Assembly: GCA_025057015.1 (NCBI GenBank)
Contig: JANWYG010000016.1
Location: 1-63,045, forward strand
Length of the DNA stretch: 63,045 nucleotides
Direction of reading: 5' to 3'
From: Blastocatellia bacterium
GTDB taxonomy: Bacteria > Acidobacteriota > Blastocatellia > Chloracidobacteriales > JADJPF01
Shown: positions 8,562 to 17,748 of the stretch, piece by piece
How positions within the stretch are numbered: the first letter of the stretch is position 1
Layout of the letters: each line of letters begins with the position of its first letter
Translations under genes and position numbers: made by a program
Notes under the pieces: model-generated
What the model saw: only the letters and a program-made list of their open reading frames with translations
Databases searched by the model: none
What the model was told of the DNA's origin: nothing

Positions 8562-9504
8562 GGCTATTTCTTACGCCTTGTCGCTCGAAATATCTTATTG
8601 ATAGCTTCGTATCTAGCGCTATGCGATCTCGCAGTTGTGCAATTGAGGCGAACCGTTGCTCGTTTCGAATTCGATGCAGGAAGCGCAGACGCAGTTTCTG
8701 ACCGTAGATATCTCGGTCGAAGTCTAGAATATGCGTTTCTACTGTACACACTGGCTCGTCGGTTACTGTAGGCCTGATGCCGACGTTAGTGACGCTTCTA
8801 TGCCAGCGACCGTCTACCAGTACTAGCGTTATATATACGCCGTTAGCTGGAACGATGGCGTTGATGGGGTGGAGGTTAGCTGTAGGGAAGTTGAGTTCTC
8901 GTCCGAGCTTACGTCCGTTGCAGACGATACCTTCGATTCCGTAGGGGCGGCCTAGCATCCGTCTAGCTAGGTTTACTTGACCTGTAAGGAGCAGCTCTCG
9001 TATGAGAGCAGAGCTTATGCGGCAGCCGCGCAGCAATACTTCGGGCACCTGATCGGCAAAGAAACCGTACTTTAAGGCGAGCTCTCGCAGCTTGTCTATA
9101 TTACCTTTGCGTCCGTGACCGAAGACAAATCCTTCTCCAAGGTATACTTCACGCGAGGCAAGGCGATCGAGCAGAATCTCTTTTGTGAAGGCTTCTGCCG
9201 TAGTAGCTGCAAACTCTTTGGTGAACTCTATTACTAATACCTGCTCGATACCTAGCTTTTCTAAGCCTTCCATCTTTTGGTCAAAAGTTTGTAGCGGTAT
9301 GGGTGCGTTTGTGGGGTCGAGTACCTGTCTAGGGTAGGGTAAGAAAGTCACCACTGTAGCCGCATAACCGGTAACTTTGGAACGTTCTACTAGGGTTTTC
9401 ATTATCAACTGATGGCCTAAGTGTAAGCCATCGAACACTCCAAAAGTAGTTACTGATGGGCGTCTTAGTAAGTCTGACTGAGCTATACCGTAAACAATCT
9501 TCAT
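8548..9504 (-). CDS. ribF: Bifunctional riboflavin kinase / FAD synthetase RibF
   Basis: A 318-residue protein of typical length. The N-terminal adenylyltransferase domain has TTFGVFDGLHLGHQ (the family usually has GNFDGxHxGH) and FLPYPRQVL. The middle has GEGFVFGHGRKGN. The C-terminal riboflavin kinase domain starts around GRPYGIEGIV, with LGRELNFPTANL and VPANGVY, which bind flavin and ATP. It converts riboflavin to FMN and then FAD. First gene of the ribF-ubiB-ccsA unit. No FMN riboswitch-like sequence is seen in the short upstream gap. Confidence 0.95.
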   Translation of the reverse strand: MKIVYGIAQSDLLRRPSVTTFGVFDGLHLGHQLIMKTLVERSKVTGYAATVVTFLPYPRQVLDPTNAPIPLQTFDQKMEGLEKLGIEQVLVIEFTKEFAATTAEAFTKEILLDRLASREVYLGEGFVFGHGRKGNIDKLRELALKYGFFADQVPEVLLRGCRISSALIRELLLTGQVNLARRMLGRPYGIEGIVCNGRKLGRELNFPTANLHPINAIVPANGVYITLVLVDGRWHRSVTNVGIRPTVTDEPVCTVETHILDFDRDIYGQKLRLRFLHRIRNEQRFASIAQLRDRIALDTKLSIRYFERQGVRNSLEYV

Positions 9505-9517
9505 AGTTTATAGAATC

Positions 9518-9536
9518 ATAAGCTATGGTAGCTTAT
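9518..9536. promoter_or_regulatory. Short inverted repeat between ribF and the PEBP gene
   Basis: ATAAGCTA and TAGCTTAT flank a three-base centre, 14 bases ahead of the ribF start and about 80 ahead of the divergent lipoprotein gene. An operator is possible; nothing else supports it. Confidence 0.3.
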
Positions 9537-9618
9537 TGGAGCAACTGAGGCCTGTAGTAGCTTTGGCGTGGACTTGCTCTCAGCTTTTCTGTTAGGTATG
9601 TTGGATGCGGAGGGATTT

Positions 9619-10176
9619 ATGAGATTGCTGACGTTTCTGCTTATTTGCTTATTGGGGTGTAAGTCTCCTTCTTCATCGCTTAGGGTAGCTGATTCAGAGA
9701 ACTCACAGAAACGGATATCGAAACTGGTTTTGTCTAGTACTGCATTTTCGGAAGGAGCAAATATTCCAGTTAAGTACACTTGTGATGGTGAGGATGTATC
9801 ACCACCGCTTAAATGGAGCGGCATTCCTGAAGGGACGAAGAGTTTGGTATTGATATGCGATGATCCCGATGCGCCGATGGGCACTTGGGTGCATTGGGTT
9901 GTGTACGATATACCGCCGATGCTGACGGAATTAGCAGAAGGCGTAAAGATTCAGACTATTGAAGGTGCAAAGCAAGGAGTGAACGACTTCAACAAAAGTG
10001 ATTATGGAGGCCCTTGCCCTCCGGAGGGTGATCCGCATAGATATTATTTCAAACTTTATGCTTTAGACACCCAGCTTAACTTACAGCCTGGTCTGAGAAA
10101 AGACGCTATTGTCAAGGCTATGCAGGGTCATATATTAGCGGAAGGACAATTGACAGGTAAGTACAGGAGAAAATGA
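9619..10176 (+). CDS. YbhB/YbcL (Raf kinase inhibitor-like, PEBP) lipoprotein
   Basis: About 185 residues from the ATG at 9619, chosen because GGAGGG precedes it and because it opens a good lipoprotein signal (MRLLTFLLICLLGC, Cys at 14). A frame from 9568 would add 17 residues in front of the signal. The mature part is a phosphatidylethanolamine-binding-protein fold, with the family sites CDDPDAP, WVHWVV and GDPHRYYFKLYALD. Bacterial members bind small anionic ligands, and their physiological role is mostly unknown. Convergent with the next gene, with one base between the two stops. Confidence 0.9.
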   Translation: MRLLTFLLICLLGCKSPSSSLRVADSENSQKRISKLVLSSTAFSEGANIPVKYTCDGEDVSPPLKWSGIPEGTKSLVLICDDPDAPMGTWVHWVVYDIPPMLTELAEGVKIQTIEGAKQGVNDFNKSDYGGPCPPEGDPHRYYFKLYALDTQLNLQPGLRKDAIVKAMQGHILAEGQLTGKYRRK

Positions 10177-10177
10177 A

Positions 10178-10819
10178 TCAGAAATATACTCGCAAACTTG
10201 TTCCGACACCGTTAAGTGTGCCAGGACGATTGCCGGTTTCATCTTGACGGACGTAATAGAAGTCTGCCGAGAGTTTAGGATTAAAGCTATACGAGCATCC
10301 AGCTTGAGTACGGTATCTAGCAAAGCCGCGTAAGCGGATATCGTAAAATGATTCGAAAGCGACGAACGGTTCTAATTTATCAAGCTTACGTTTTAGCCAA
10401 AAGCGGTTGCGTATTACGGTTGCATTCGGGCGTGAATAGCGAGCCTCATATTGGTACATGTTGCGGTTTATCAGCGTCCATTTGTTGTCAGTAGTTAAAG
10501 GGAGAGTCAAAGTAGCTATTCCTAGATATCTGCTTTCGTATAGGGGACGTCGGAAAGTAGGATTTGCGTAGCGGTAAAGGTAGCCTCCGCTAAGTGTTAG
10601 ATACTTGTTGATCTTCTTATTTATCAAACCTCCGATACGTGCATCGGTCGTGGTTTGGGCATCTTCTCCAAATCTGCCAAAGATCCAGATGGTAGCCGAT
10701 AGGTTCTTTCTTAGAGATATGATTAGCTGTGTGTCGTTCCATAATTGAAAATCGGTCGTCTGAGCATTAGTTTCGGTTGTTAATATAGCAAGTAGGAATA
10801 GAGGAAGAATTTTGTTCAT
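10178..10819 (-). CDS. DUF2490-like outer-membrane beta-barrel protein
   Basis: 213 residues with an N-terminal signal peptide (hydrophobic LPLFLLAIL, then cleavage near TNAQ). The rest is alternating beta-strand sequence with many Trp, Tyr and Arg: WNDTQLIISL, NRNMYQYEARYS, RNRFWLKRKL, and a final strand ending in VYF, a typical barrel-insertion signature. The strand pattern and the Asn-Arg-Phe-Trp region match the DUF2490 family of small barrels. No function is known. The start is an ATG with a Lys-rich signal N-region. It shares a divergent intergenic region with the methyltransferase to the right. Confidence 0.75.
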   Translation of the reverse strand: MNKILPLFLLAILTTETNAQTTDFQLWNDTQLIISLRKNLSATIWIFGRFGEDAQTTTDARIGGLINKKINKYLTLSGGYLYRYANPTFRRPLYESRYLGIATLTLPLTTDNKWTLINRNMYQYEARYSRPNATVIRNRFWLKRKLDKLEPFVAFESFYDIRLRGFARYRTQAGCSYSFNPKLSADFYYVRQDETGNRPGTLNGVGTSLRVYF

Positions 10820-10999
10820 AAGTGTTTTGGTGATCCGTGCTACACGAAGGTATAAAAGTTTGGGATACTAGTAATCTGTTGGTAGACTACAGATGTCCTT
10901 ATACCTTAAGCAGATAGAGAGCGTCAATCTTAATGACCATTTAGATGAAGCGTGTGGACTGATTTAACAGCTATATTGACTTGTGCAGGGCCTGAGGCG

Positions 11000-11899
11000 A
11001 TGAAGAAGCGCTCAAAAACAAGTTCTTTTGGTACTACATCTCGGATTAGTCATGACTCTTCAGGATATTACAATTCGGGGCTTTACAGAGGGCTTGAGAT
11101 TGCTGAAGAAGTAGCGGTTGAAGAGAATTTTATTCCTACGGAGCTGGAGAACGCTATTATTTTGGGAAGTTCAGAAAATATGAAAGAACTTCCAAGTAAT
11201 TCTGTGCACTTAATGGTGACATCACCGCCTTATAATGTCGCTAAAGAATATGATGAAAATCTAAGTCTCGGTGAATATTTAGAATTGCTAAAAAGTGTTT
11301 TCCGGGAAACTTATCGGGTTCTTGTTTGTGGTGGGAGAGCTTGCGTCAATGTGGCGAACTTGGGCCGCAGGCCGTACATTCCGCTATCTGACTATGTTTC
11401 TCAAATGATGATAGAGATAGGTTATCTGATGCGTGGCGAGATTATCTGGTGCAAGGGGGCGGCTGCTGGTGTATCCATGGCCTGGGGCACTTGGCAATCT
11501 GCGGCTAATCCAGTTCTTCGGGATACCCACGAATACATTTTGGTTTTTTCAAAAGGTTCTTTCTCACGCAGGCCTGTTTCGGGTAAGAAGGATACAATAA
11601 GTAAAAGGCAGTTCATGGAATGGACGAAGTCGGTCTGGCACATGAATCCGGAATCGGCAAAGAAGGTTGGGCATCCGGCGCCATTTCCTGTCGAATTACC
11701 TTATCGGCTGATTCAGTTATATACCTACACGGGTGATATTGTTCTCGATCCGTTTATGGGCAGCGGCTCTACAGCTATAGCTGCGCTCAAATCGGGGAGA
11801 AAGTATGTCGGCTACGATATAAATCCTGAATACGTCCGCTTAGCTGAAGCACGAATCAAACCTTATAAACTTCAGCAGACATTGGGATTTTTTGATTAG
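11000..11899 (+). CDS. Site-specific DNA methyltransferase, beta class (orphan)
   Basis: An amino-methyltransferase (N6-adenine or N4-cytosine). The catalytic motif TSPPYN comes first, and the SAM-binding motif LDPFMGSGST comes near the C-terminus, followed by GRKYVGYDINPEY. This order defines the beta class. TSPPY rather than DPPY is frequent in N4-cytosine enzymes but does not decide the base. The start is uncertain: ATG at 11000 has a weak upstream CAGGG, and GTG at 10952 would add 16 residues. About 60 poorly conserved residues precede the catalytic motif. No endonuclease gene lies alongside, so it is probably an orphan methylase or a leftover of a lost system. The coding sequence is intact. 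Confidence 0.9.
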   Translation: MKKRSKTSSFGTTSRISHDSSGYYNSGLYRGLEIAEEVAVEENFIPTELENAIILGSSENMKELPSNSVHLMVTSPPYNVAKEYDENLSLGEYLELLKSVFRETYRVLVCGGRACVNVANLGRRPYIPLSDYVSQMMIEIGYLMRGEIIWCKGAAAGVSMAWGTWQSAANPVLRDTHEYILVFSKGSFSRRPVSGKKDTISKRQFMEWTKSVWHMNPESAKKVGHPAPFPVELPYRLIQLYTYTGDIVLDPFMGSGSTAIAALKSGRKYVGYDINPEYVRLAEARIKPYKLQQTLGFFD

Positions 11900-11968
11900 G
11901 TCTAATAGGCTGAGCTTTTCTTGCGGGCTAGGCTAGTTATGTGCAGGAGGCTATCTTGTGGCAGCTTT

Positions 11969-12727
11969 TTAAGCTGTCACTTCGAGGCCATCGTAGGCGA
12001 GGGAGACATTTTGAGGTAATTCGCTGTTTACTTCTTCGTGCTTGAGGTCGTGCGAGATATGGGTAATCAGAGTTCGCTTTGGTGCTAGTAGGTTTATATA
12101 TTCCAGACTTTCAGCTAGGCTGAGGTGAGTAGGATGTGGTTTGCGACTTAGCCCATCTATGATAAGCAGGTCTAGACAGCGGAGTGCTTCCAGCGCTTCA
12201 GGTGGTATCACCTTGCAATCGGTTACGTAGGCTGCGTTGTTAAGTCGAAAGGCGGTTACTGGTAACTTACCATGTAGGACTTCAAGTGGGGTAACTTCTA
12301 GACCGAATATGGAGAATTTCCCTTGTAGGGTGTGGGGGACGATCTGCGGCCGGGAGTGTTGCGAATCTTGGTTTTTGAAGATGTAGCCGAAGATTTGGTA
12401 AAGCTCTTGCCAGGTGCGTTCGCTGGCGTAGCAAGGTATAGAGCCGAACTTAAGGTTGATTGGGCGAACATCATCTAAGCCGAAGACGTGGTCTGCATGG
12501 CAGTGGGTTATAAATATGGCGTCGATACGAAAAAGCTTGGCACGTAGCGCTTGTTGTCTAAAGTCTATCGATGGATCGACGAGTATCTTTTTTCCGTTGT
12601 ACTCTATGAGGATCGATGCTCTCAGGCGCTTATCGCGCTCATCTGTAGAAACACATGTAGGGCAATCACAGCCTATTTTGGGCACGCCGACGGAAGTGCC
12701 CGTGCCAAGGAAGGTTATCTTTAGCAT
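11969..12727 (-). CDS. MBL-fold metallo-hydrolase, PhnP-like
   Basis: 252 residues with the metallo-beta-lactamase motif HCHADH (HxHxDH) around residues 75-80, and an N-terminal FLGTGTSVGVP followed by CDCPTC, as in PhnP-type cyclic phosphodiesterases. Further metal ligands are likely the Asp in VTDCK and the His in THISHD. E. coli PhnP opens phosphoribosyl 1,2-cyclic phosphate. No other phosphonate genes are present here, so the substrate is unassigned. The DUF1844 gene lies 23 bases upstream on the same strand, suggesting an operon. Confidence 0.87.
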   Translation of the reverse strand: MLKITFLGTGTSVGVPKIGCDCPTCVSTDERDKRLRASILIEYNGKKILVDPSIDFRQQALRAKLFRIDAIFITHCHADHVFGLDDVRPINLKFGSIPCYASERTWQELYQIFGYIFKNQDSQHSRPQIVPHTLQGKFSIFGLEVTPLEVLHGKLPVTAFRLNNAAYVTDCKVIPPEALEALRCLDLLIIDGLSRKPHPTHLSLAESLEYINLLAPKRTLITHISHDLKHEEVNSELPQNVSLAYDGLEVTA

Positions 12728-12750
12728 TTTAGCACCCTCCAGAAGATTAT

Positions 12751-13215
12751 TTATTGCTTCGCTTTGCCGATAGGATCTGCGGTCGTTTGTTTCTTAGCAC
12801 TTGCTGAAATCTTATTTGCTACGCTGACGTATTCTATACGCAGTCGTGCGAGCATGTCTGCTAGGAATCGTTCTTCTTCTATGCTGAGGTTATCTTTGGT
12901 TTTCTCTTCTAGGGCTGCGAGCATTTCTACGAAGTCACGTGCAGCTTCTAGATTAACTGCTCCGGGTTTGCTTAACTGGCCATCACCGCCGAGGTGAATT
13001 AGCGCGTTCATAGTTAGCATTTCTATTAGGCCGGCGAAATAGCGATTTACTCCTTCTGGACGACGCTTTGTTTTCGGCTGCTCTTGTGTGGTGGGTTGCT
13101 TTTTTGCTTCTTTGGGCTGTGTGGTAGCAGCTTCTTTGTAACCCTCACGTAATGTTCCGTCGGGGTTGAACATTCGTCTATCGTAAACTCTTATTTCGGT
13201 ATCTTGCTCTTTCAT
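12751..13215 (-). CDS. DUF1844 domain protein
   Basis: 154 residues. The N-terminal third is charged and low in complexity (YDRRMFNP, then a Lys/Gln/Pro-rich linker). The C-terminal 90 residues are the DUF1844 helical domain: FAGLIEMLTMNALIHLG, then a segment with AARDFVEMLAALEEKT and EERFLADMLARLRIEYV. The family is small, helical and of unknown function, found in Acidobacteriota, Deltaproteobacteria-type lineages and Planctomycetes. The ATG at 13213-13215 has GGATGAT just upstream. Its tight spacing with the PhnP-like gene suggests co-transcription. Confidence 0.85.
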   Translation of the reverse strand: MKEQDTEIRVYDRRMFNPDGTLREGYKEAATTQPKEAKKQPTTQEQPKTKRRPEGVNRYFAGLIEMLTMNALIHLGGDGQLSKPGAVNLEAARDFVEMLAALEEKTKDNLSIEEERFLADMLARLRIEYVSVANKISASAKKQTTADPIGKAKQ

Positions 13216-13367
13216 AGATCATCCTTTCGCTTAAGGCTATGAAGCAAGATCGTAGCATTAAATGAAGATTGCTGACAACCTATGTTCACAGTAGGAGAGA
13301 AAGCTTTAGCTTGATTTAACTTTGCTTTAAGCTAATGCAGAGCTAGTGGAAAAGAGGGAGGGGTAAC

Positions 13368-14372
13368 GTGATAGAGGCACTTGCTCCGACGCGGATTGAT
13401 CTAGCAGGTGGGACGGTGGACATTTGGCCACTTTATTTGTTTCATCCTGGAGCCCGTACGATAAACTTTGCCGTCGATTTGTTTGCTCGTTGCACTATTG
13501 TTGAGCGTAGTGATGACGTTGTAGTCATAACTTCTAAGGATACTAGTGAAGTAGTTGAGACTACCTTGGAGGGCTTGGAGCAGGAGGGAAGGTTAGAGCT
13601 ACTTGTAAGGTTGCTGAAGTTTTTTCGTCCGGCGGTTGGATTAGAGCTTACGACCGATTGTGCTGCACCTGCTGGATCTGGGCTAGGTGGTTCTTCAGCG
13701 CTGAATGTTGCCGTCTGTAGTGCTCTTAATGCTTTTACTTTGCGGGGTTACTCCGAACAGCAACTGCTTACTATAGCTAAGAATATAGAGACGCAGGTGA
13801 TACGAGTACCGGCAGGTGAGCAGGACTATTATCCAGCGATGTTTGGAGGAGTTTGCTCGATACAGTTAGAGATTACAGGTGTAACGTGCAAACAGCTACT
13901 AATTGACTCTGCGCTGCTGGATAGTAGGTTCGTGCTATGTTACACGGGCAAGCCGCACTTTAGCGGGACGAACAATTGGGAGATTTTTAAAAAGTATATA
14001 GATGGTGACAGCGAGATACGAGCTCATTTTACGCGCATAGTAGATATCAGCTTGAGGATGGAGCAAGCAGTATGTAGTGCTGATATCGATGCTATGGCCA
14101 AGTTACTTGATGAAGAATGGCAGGTACGTAAGAAGCTAGCATCGGGGGTGACTACTCCCATGATAGAGCGGCTTGTTGAGGTAGCGCGGGCCAGTGGAGC
14201 TCTTGGCGCTAAGGTATGCGGTGCTGGTGGAGGGGGCTGCGTAGTATTCATTGCGGCTGAAGGTAGGAAGGCTGAGTTGACGGCGGCGCTGCTGAAGGCT
14301 GGCGGAGAAGTGCTAGACTGCCGCCTTCAGCCAAAGGGAGTGCAGGTTACAAGCCGAGCAGCTTGCGAATAG
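13368..14372 (+). CDS. GHMP-family sugar kinase
   Basis: 334 residues with all three GHMP kinase signatures: N-terminal PTRIDLAGGT, the ATP loop PAGSGLGGSSAL near residue 105, and C-terminal CGAGGGGCVVF. The family phosphorylates sugars, homoserine or mevalonate. Overall it looks most like the sugar-kinase branch that includes D-glycero-D-manno-heptose 7-phosphate kinase, but I cannot decide. A heptose 1-phosphate adenylyltransferase is present elsewhere in the window, which makes heptose plausible. The start is GTG at 13368 with a strong GGGAGGGG upstream. The last 26 bases overlap the convergent thrC. Confidence 0.85.
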   Translation: MIEALAPTRIDLAGGTVDIWPLYLFHPGARTINFAVDLFARCTIVERSDDVVVITSKDTSEVVETTLEGLEQEGRLELLVRLLKFFRPAVGLELTTDCAAPAGSGLGGSSALNVAVCSALNAFTLRGYSEQQLLTIAKNIETQVIRVPAGEQDYYPAMFGGVCSIQLEITGVTCKQLLIDSALLDSRFVLCYTGKPHFSGTNNWEIFKKYIDGDSEIRAHFTRIVDISLRMEQAVCSADIDAMAKLLDEEWQVRKKLASGVTTPMIERLVEVARASGALGAKVCGAGGGGCVVFIAAEGRKAELTAALLKAGGEVLDCRLQPKGVQVTSRAACE

Positions 14373-15675
14373 CGATTTTATCTGCTGCTACCTGCAGAGG
14401 TTTATTTGCGAAACTCGCCTTTATATGTCCTTGAGCACTTATAGTTTCAGTGTGATAGATGGCTTTTTCGTAGAGTTTATCCATATGATAGTTGACCGTG
14501 TAATCTGGGTCTTTCATAAGGCTACCGGTTAGGATTGCAACTACGTTCTCGTCTTTGTCTACGATCGAAGCTTCGACGAGCCGCTTGAGCCCAGCTAGTG
14601 TGACTGCTGAAGCAGGTTCACAGCCGATGCCGTCGCTACCTATGATGGCCTTAGCGTCGGCTATTTCTTGCTCGGTTACGTCTATGCAGCTTCCTTGGCA
14701 CCACTCGATGGCACGTACGGCCTTTTTCCAAGATACAGGGTTGGCTATTTTTATTGCTGTGGCTAGCGTATGTGCGGTACCTATTTTAGGCAGCGTTGTT
14801 AGTTTGGAGTTATACATAATGGCCAGCGGGTTCGCTCCTGCGGCCTGTATTACGTGCAGTTTGGGCAAGCGGTCTATCAATCCAAGGTCATAGCATTCTT
14901 TAAGGCCTTTTCCGATAGCCGAGCTGTTGCCGAGGTTACCACCGGGAACTAGTATATGGTCTGGCGGTTGCCAGTCGAGTTGTTCGAGTAGCTCTATAGC
15001 TATAGCTTTTTGCCCTTCTAGTCTGAACGGATTTACGGAGTTGAGCAAGTAGAGATCAGTCTCTTTGCTCAGTTCCAGTACTAGCTGCATGGCGGCGTCA
15101 AAGTCGCCGTCTATCTGTAAGGTTTTAGCACCATAGTCGAGGCTTTGCGAGAGCTTTCCGAAAGCTATTTGGCCTGCAGGAATAAAAACTGCTGCTAGAA
15201 GGCCTGCTTGGGCTGCGTAGGCGGCCATAGAGGCTGAAGTATTGCCAGTGCTTGCGCAGGCGACCACACGTGCCGAGAGTGCACGGGCTTGGGTTACGCC
15301 TGAGGTCATGCCATTATCTTTGAATGAGCCTGTAGGGTTTAGACCTTGGTGCTTGAATTGCAACTTATGGATGCCGGCGTAGCGAGCGCTGCGTGGAGCT
15401 AGGAAAATCGGCGTGTTGCCTTCGGACATGGTGACTATGTGTTTGGGGTCGTCATAGAAGGCCAGTAGCTCGCGAAAGCGCCAAACGCCGCTACGATCGA
15501 GCGGATGATTTGACAGTCTTCGTTCGCGAAAGGTTCGTTTTAGGTAATCTCGGTCATATGCAAACTCGTAGGTTACATCCAGTAAGTCACCACATCGGGC
15601 ACAGGTGTATAGTTTGTCGTGTACGTCGAAATCAGCGTTGCAGGAAATACACTTTAAATAGGATCGAGCGGGCAT
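14347..15675 (-). CDS. thrC: Threonine synthase
   Basis: 442 residues. It converts O-phosphohomoserine to threonine with pyridoxal phosphate. The N-terminus carries a zinc ribbon (C9, C12, C25, C28) that is common in this subgroup. The PLP lysine lies in NPTGSFKDNGM, and the phosphate-binding glycine loop is VPGGNLGNS. The N-terminal ribbon and single-domain length fit the short, archaeal/plant-like class of ThrC. No T-box or attenuator is evident upstream. Its 3' end overlaps the opposing GHMP kinase gene by 26 bases. Confidence 0.94.
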   Translation of the reverse strand: MPARSYLKCISCNADFDVHDKLYTCARCGDLLDVTYEFAYDRDYLKRTFRERRLSNHPLDRSGVWRFRELLAFYDDPKHIVTMSEGNTPIFLAPRSARYAGIHKLQFKHQGLNPTGSFKDNGMTSGVTQARALSARVVACASTGNTSASMAAYAAQAGLLAAVFIPAGQIAFGKLSQSLDYGAKTLQIDGDFDAAMQLVLELSKETDLYLLNSVNPFRLEGQKAIAIELLEQLDWQPPDHILVPGGNLGNSSAIGKGLKECYDLGLIDRLPKLHVIQAAGANPLAIMYNSKLTTLPKIGTAHTLATAIKIANPVSWKKAVRAIEWCQGSCIDVTEQEIADAKAIIGSDGIGCEPASAVTLAGLKRLVEASIVDKDENVVAILTGSLMKDPDYTVNYHMDKLYEKAIYHTETISAQGHIKASFANKPLQVAADKIAIRKLLGL

Positions 15676-15710
15676 AAGTTTAAACTATAGTTTGTAAATG
15701 GCTAGAGTAG

Positions 15711-15740
15711 GCGACGGATACCTGGCAGGGCATCCGTCGC
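15711..15740 (-). terminator. Hairpin downstream of ftsH
   Basis: GCGACGGAT at 15711-15719 pairs exactly with ATCCGTCGC at 15732-15740 around a 12-base loop, six bases beyond the ftsH stop. The bases that follow on the minus strand are not U-rich, so an intrinsic terminator is likely but imperfect. Confidence 0.55.
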
Positions 15741-15746
15741 AGAACT

Positions 15747-17666
15747 TTAAGCAGTAGCAGGATTGTCGCTCGGCACCGGTGGTAAGATGGGGCTAAGCAC
15801 GGGTTTTTGTTCGCCTTGAGTTTTATCGTCTTTTTGAGTAATTGGGCTAGAAGTTTCTTCTAGAGGTAGGCCAGCGATGACACGCCTAATTTGCACTGCG
15901 TCGAGCGACTCGTGTTCTAGTAGTGCTTCGGCAAGTCTTACGAGAGCTTCTTTGTTTTCCAATATTATCTGCTTGGCGCGGTTGTATTGTTCAGTGATGA
16001 TGCGTTTTACTTCCTGGTCGATCTTTATTGCTGTATCTTCGCTATAGTCGACTCTATGTGAGATATCTCGTCCGAGGAAGATCTGTTCTTCTCTTTTGCC
16101 GAAGGTAATTGGGCCCAGCTGGGACATACCGAACTCGCAGACCATTTTTCTAGCTAGTTCCGTAGCGCGTTCTATATCGTTTGAGGCACCTGTAGTCATA
16201 TGGTTTAGGAAGATCTCCTCAGCTATACGCCCACCCATGAGTATGGCTATTTGTCCTTCTATATACTCTCGGGTATGGGTATAGCGGTCTGCTTCGGGCA
16301 GCTGTTGGGTTACTCCCAGTGCCATGCCGCGTGGGATTATGGACACCTTGTGTACGGGGTCGGCGTTAGGAATCTTGACTCCGACCAGTGCATGTCCGGC
16401 TTCATGGTAGGCAGTGTTGCGCTTTTCTTCATTGCTGATTACTATGGAGCGTCGCTCGCTGCCCATCAGCACCTTATCTTTTGCCAGCTCGAAGTCTGCC
16501 ATGCTGACTACTTTCTTGTTGTATCTTGCGGCATTTAGGGCAGCTTCATTGACTAGGTTGGCAAGATCTGCACCGGTAAAGCCTGGTGTACCGCGGGCTA
16601 TTACGGAGATGTCGACATCGTCTGCCAGCGGTATTTTGCGCGTGTGCACTGCTAGTATTCCTTCACGGCCTTTTACATCCGGGCGGTTGACAACGACTCG
16701 GCGGTCGAAACGTCCGGGTCGCAGCAGTGCTGGGTCTAAGACATCAGGTCGGTTGGTAGAAGCTATCAAAATTACTCCGTCATTTGATTCAAATCCATCC
16801 ATTTCGACGAGCAACTGGTTAAGGGTTTGCTCTCGTTCATCGTGGCCACCTCCTAGGCCGGCGCCGCGATGACGGCCTACGGCATCTATTTCATCGATGA
16901 AGATTATGCAGGGAGCATTCTTTTTACCTTGTTCAAATAGATCGCGAACGCGCGAGGCACCCACGCCTACGAACATTTCTACAAAGTCTGAACCGGAGAT
17001 TGAGAAGAAAGGAACGTTAGCTTCGCCGGCGATGGCTCTGGCGAGAAGTGTTTTTCCTGTACCTGGAGGCCCCATCATCAAGACTCCCTTGGGTATGCGT
17101 CCGCCTAGTTTTTGGAATTTCTGAGGATCTTTGAGGAATTCTATTATCTCCTGTAGCTCTTCTTTGGCTTCTTCTACGCCGGCGACATCTTTAAAAGTCA
17201 CGCGTTTGTTTTGGTTGGAGAGCAGTTTGGCTCGGCTTTTTCCAAAAGAGAGGGCTTTGTTACCGCCGGACTGCATCTGGCGCATCATGAAGATCCAAAA
17301 TCCTATGAAGATTATAAACGGCGCGTAGGTGAGCAATGCAGCAAGCCATGCATTACTTGACGAAGATTTAAACTTTATATTCACGCTCTTATCTTTCATA
17401 AGGGCTACAAGAGCAGCTTGCACTTCTTGGTTAGGTAGGTCAGTTCGAAACTTTTTGCGAGTGCCGTTAAAGTCGCCTTCACCGGAAACACTAGATTCGT
17501 CAAATATTGCTTCTTTAATTTCGCCTTTTTCTACACTTGCTACAAGTTCGGTATAGGATGGTTGTGTTTCTTGGAGACTACCTTGACCGTGAAATATGGT
17601 ATACAGCAGTAGCGCACCGCCTATAATAAATACCCAAAAGAGAATTTGCCTTGCTGTAGAATTCAA
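15747..17666 (-). CDS. ftsH: ATP-dependent zinc metalloprotease FtsH
   Basis: 639 residues, standard for the family. Two membrane spans lie at about 8-27 and 108-127 with a small periplasmic domain between them. The AAA domain has Walker A GPPGTGKT (199-206), Walker [10 protein letters not shown] and second-region homology RPGRFDR. The protease zinc site is HEAGH at 421-425. It degrades misfolded membrane proteins and short-lived regulators at the inner membrane. It follows hpt and tilS in the common tilS-hpt-ftsH order. The Pro/Glu-rich C-terminal tail is not conserved. Confidence 0.97.
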   Translation of the reverse strand: MNSTARQILFWVFIIGGALLLYTIFHGQGSLQETQPSYTELVASVEKGEIKEAIFDESSVSGEGDFNGTRKKFRTDLPNQEVQAALVALMKDKSVNIKFKSSSSNAWLAALLTYAPFIIFIGFWIFMMRQMQSGGNKALSFGKSRAKLLSNQNKRVTFKDVAGVEEAKEELQEIIEFLKDPQKFQKLGGRIPKGVLMMGPPGTGKTLLARAIAGEANVPFFSISGSDFVEMFVGVGASRVRDLFEQGKKNAPCIIFIDEIDAVGRHRGAGLGGGHDEREQTLNQLLVEMDGFESNDGVILIASTNRPDVLDPALLRPGRFDRRVVVNRPDVKGREGILAVHTRKIPLADDVDISVIARGTPGFTGADLANLVNEAALNAARYNKKVVSMADFELAKDKVLMGSERRSIVISNEEKRNTAYHEAGHALVGVKIPNADPVHKVSIIPRGMALGVTQQLPEADRYTHTREYIEGQIAILMGGRIAEEIFLNHMTTGASNDIERATELARKMVCEFGMSQLGPITFGKREEQIFLGRDISHRVDYSEDTAIKIDQEVKRIITEQYNRAKQIILENKEALVRLAEALLEHESLDAVQIRRVIAGLPLEETSSPITQKDDKTQGEQKPVLSPILPPVPSDNPATA

Positions 17667-17748
17667 AGCTCAAACCTCCGGATCGTTTAATGTTTAACAA
17701 TAGCAAAAAATGCGGCCATGCTGCTAGCTTTGGCGGTAAGTTTTAGGG

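Noticed and set aside
9505-9618. FMN riboswitch before ribF
   Set aside because: The leader is too short and lacks the conserved FMN aptamer segments.
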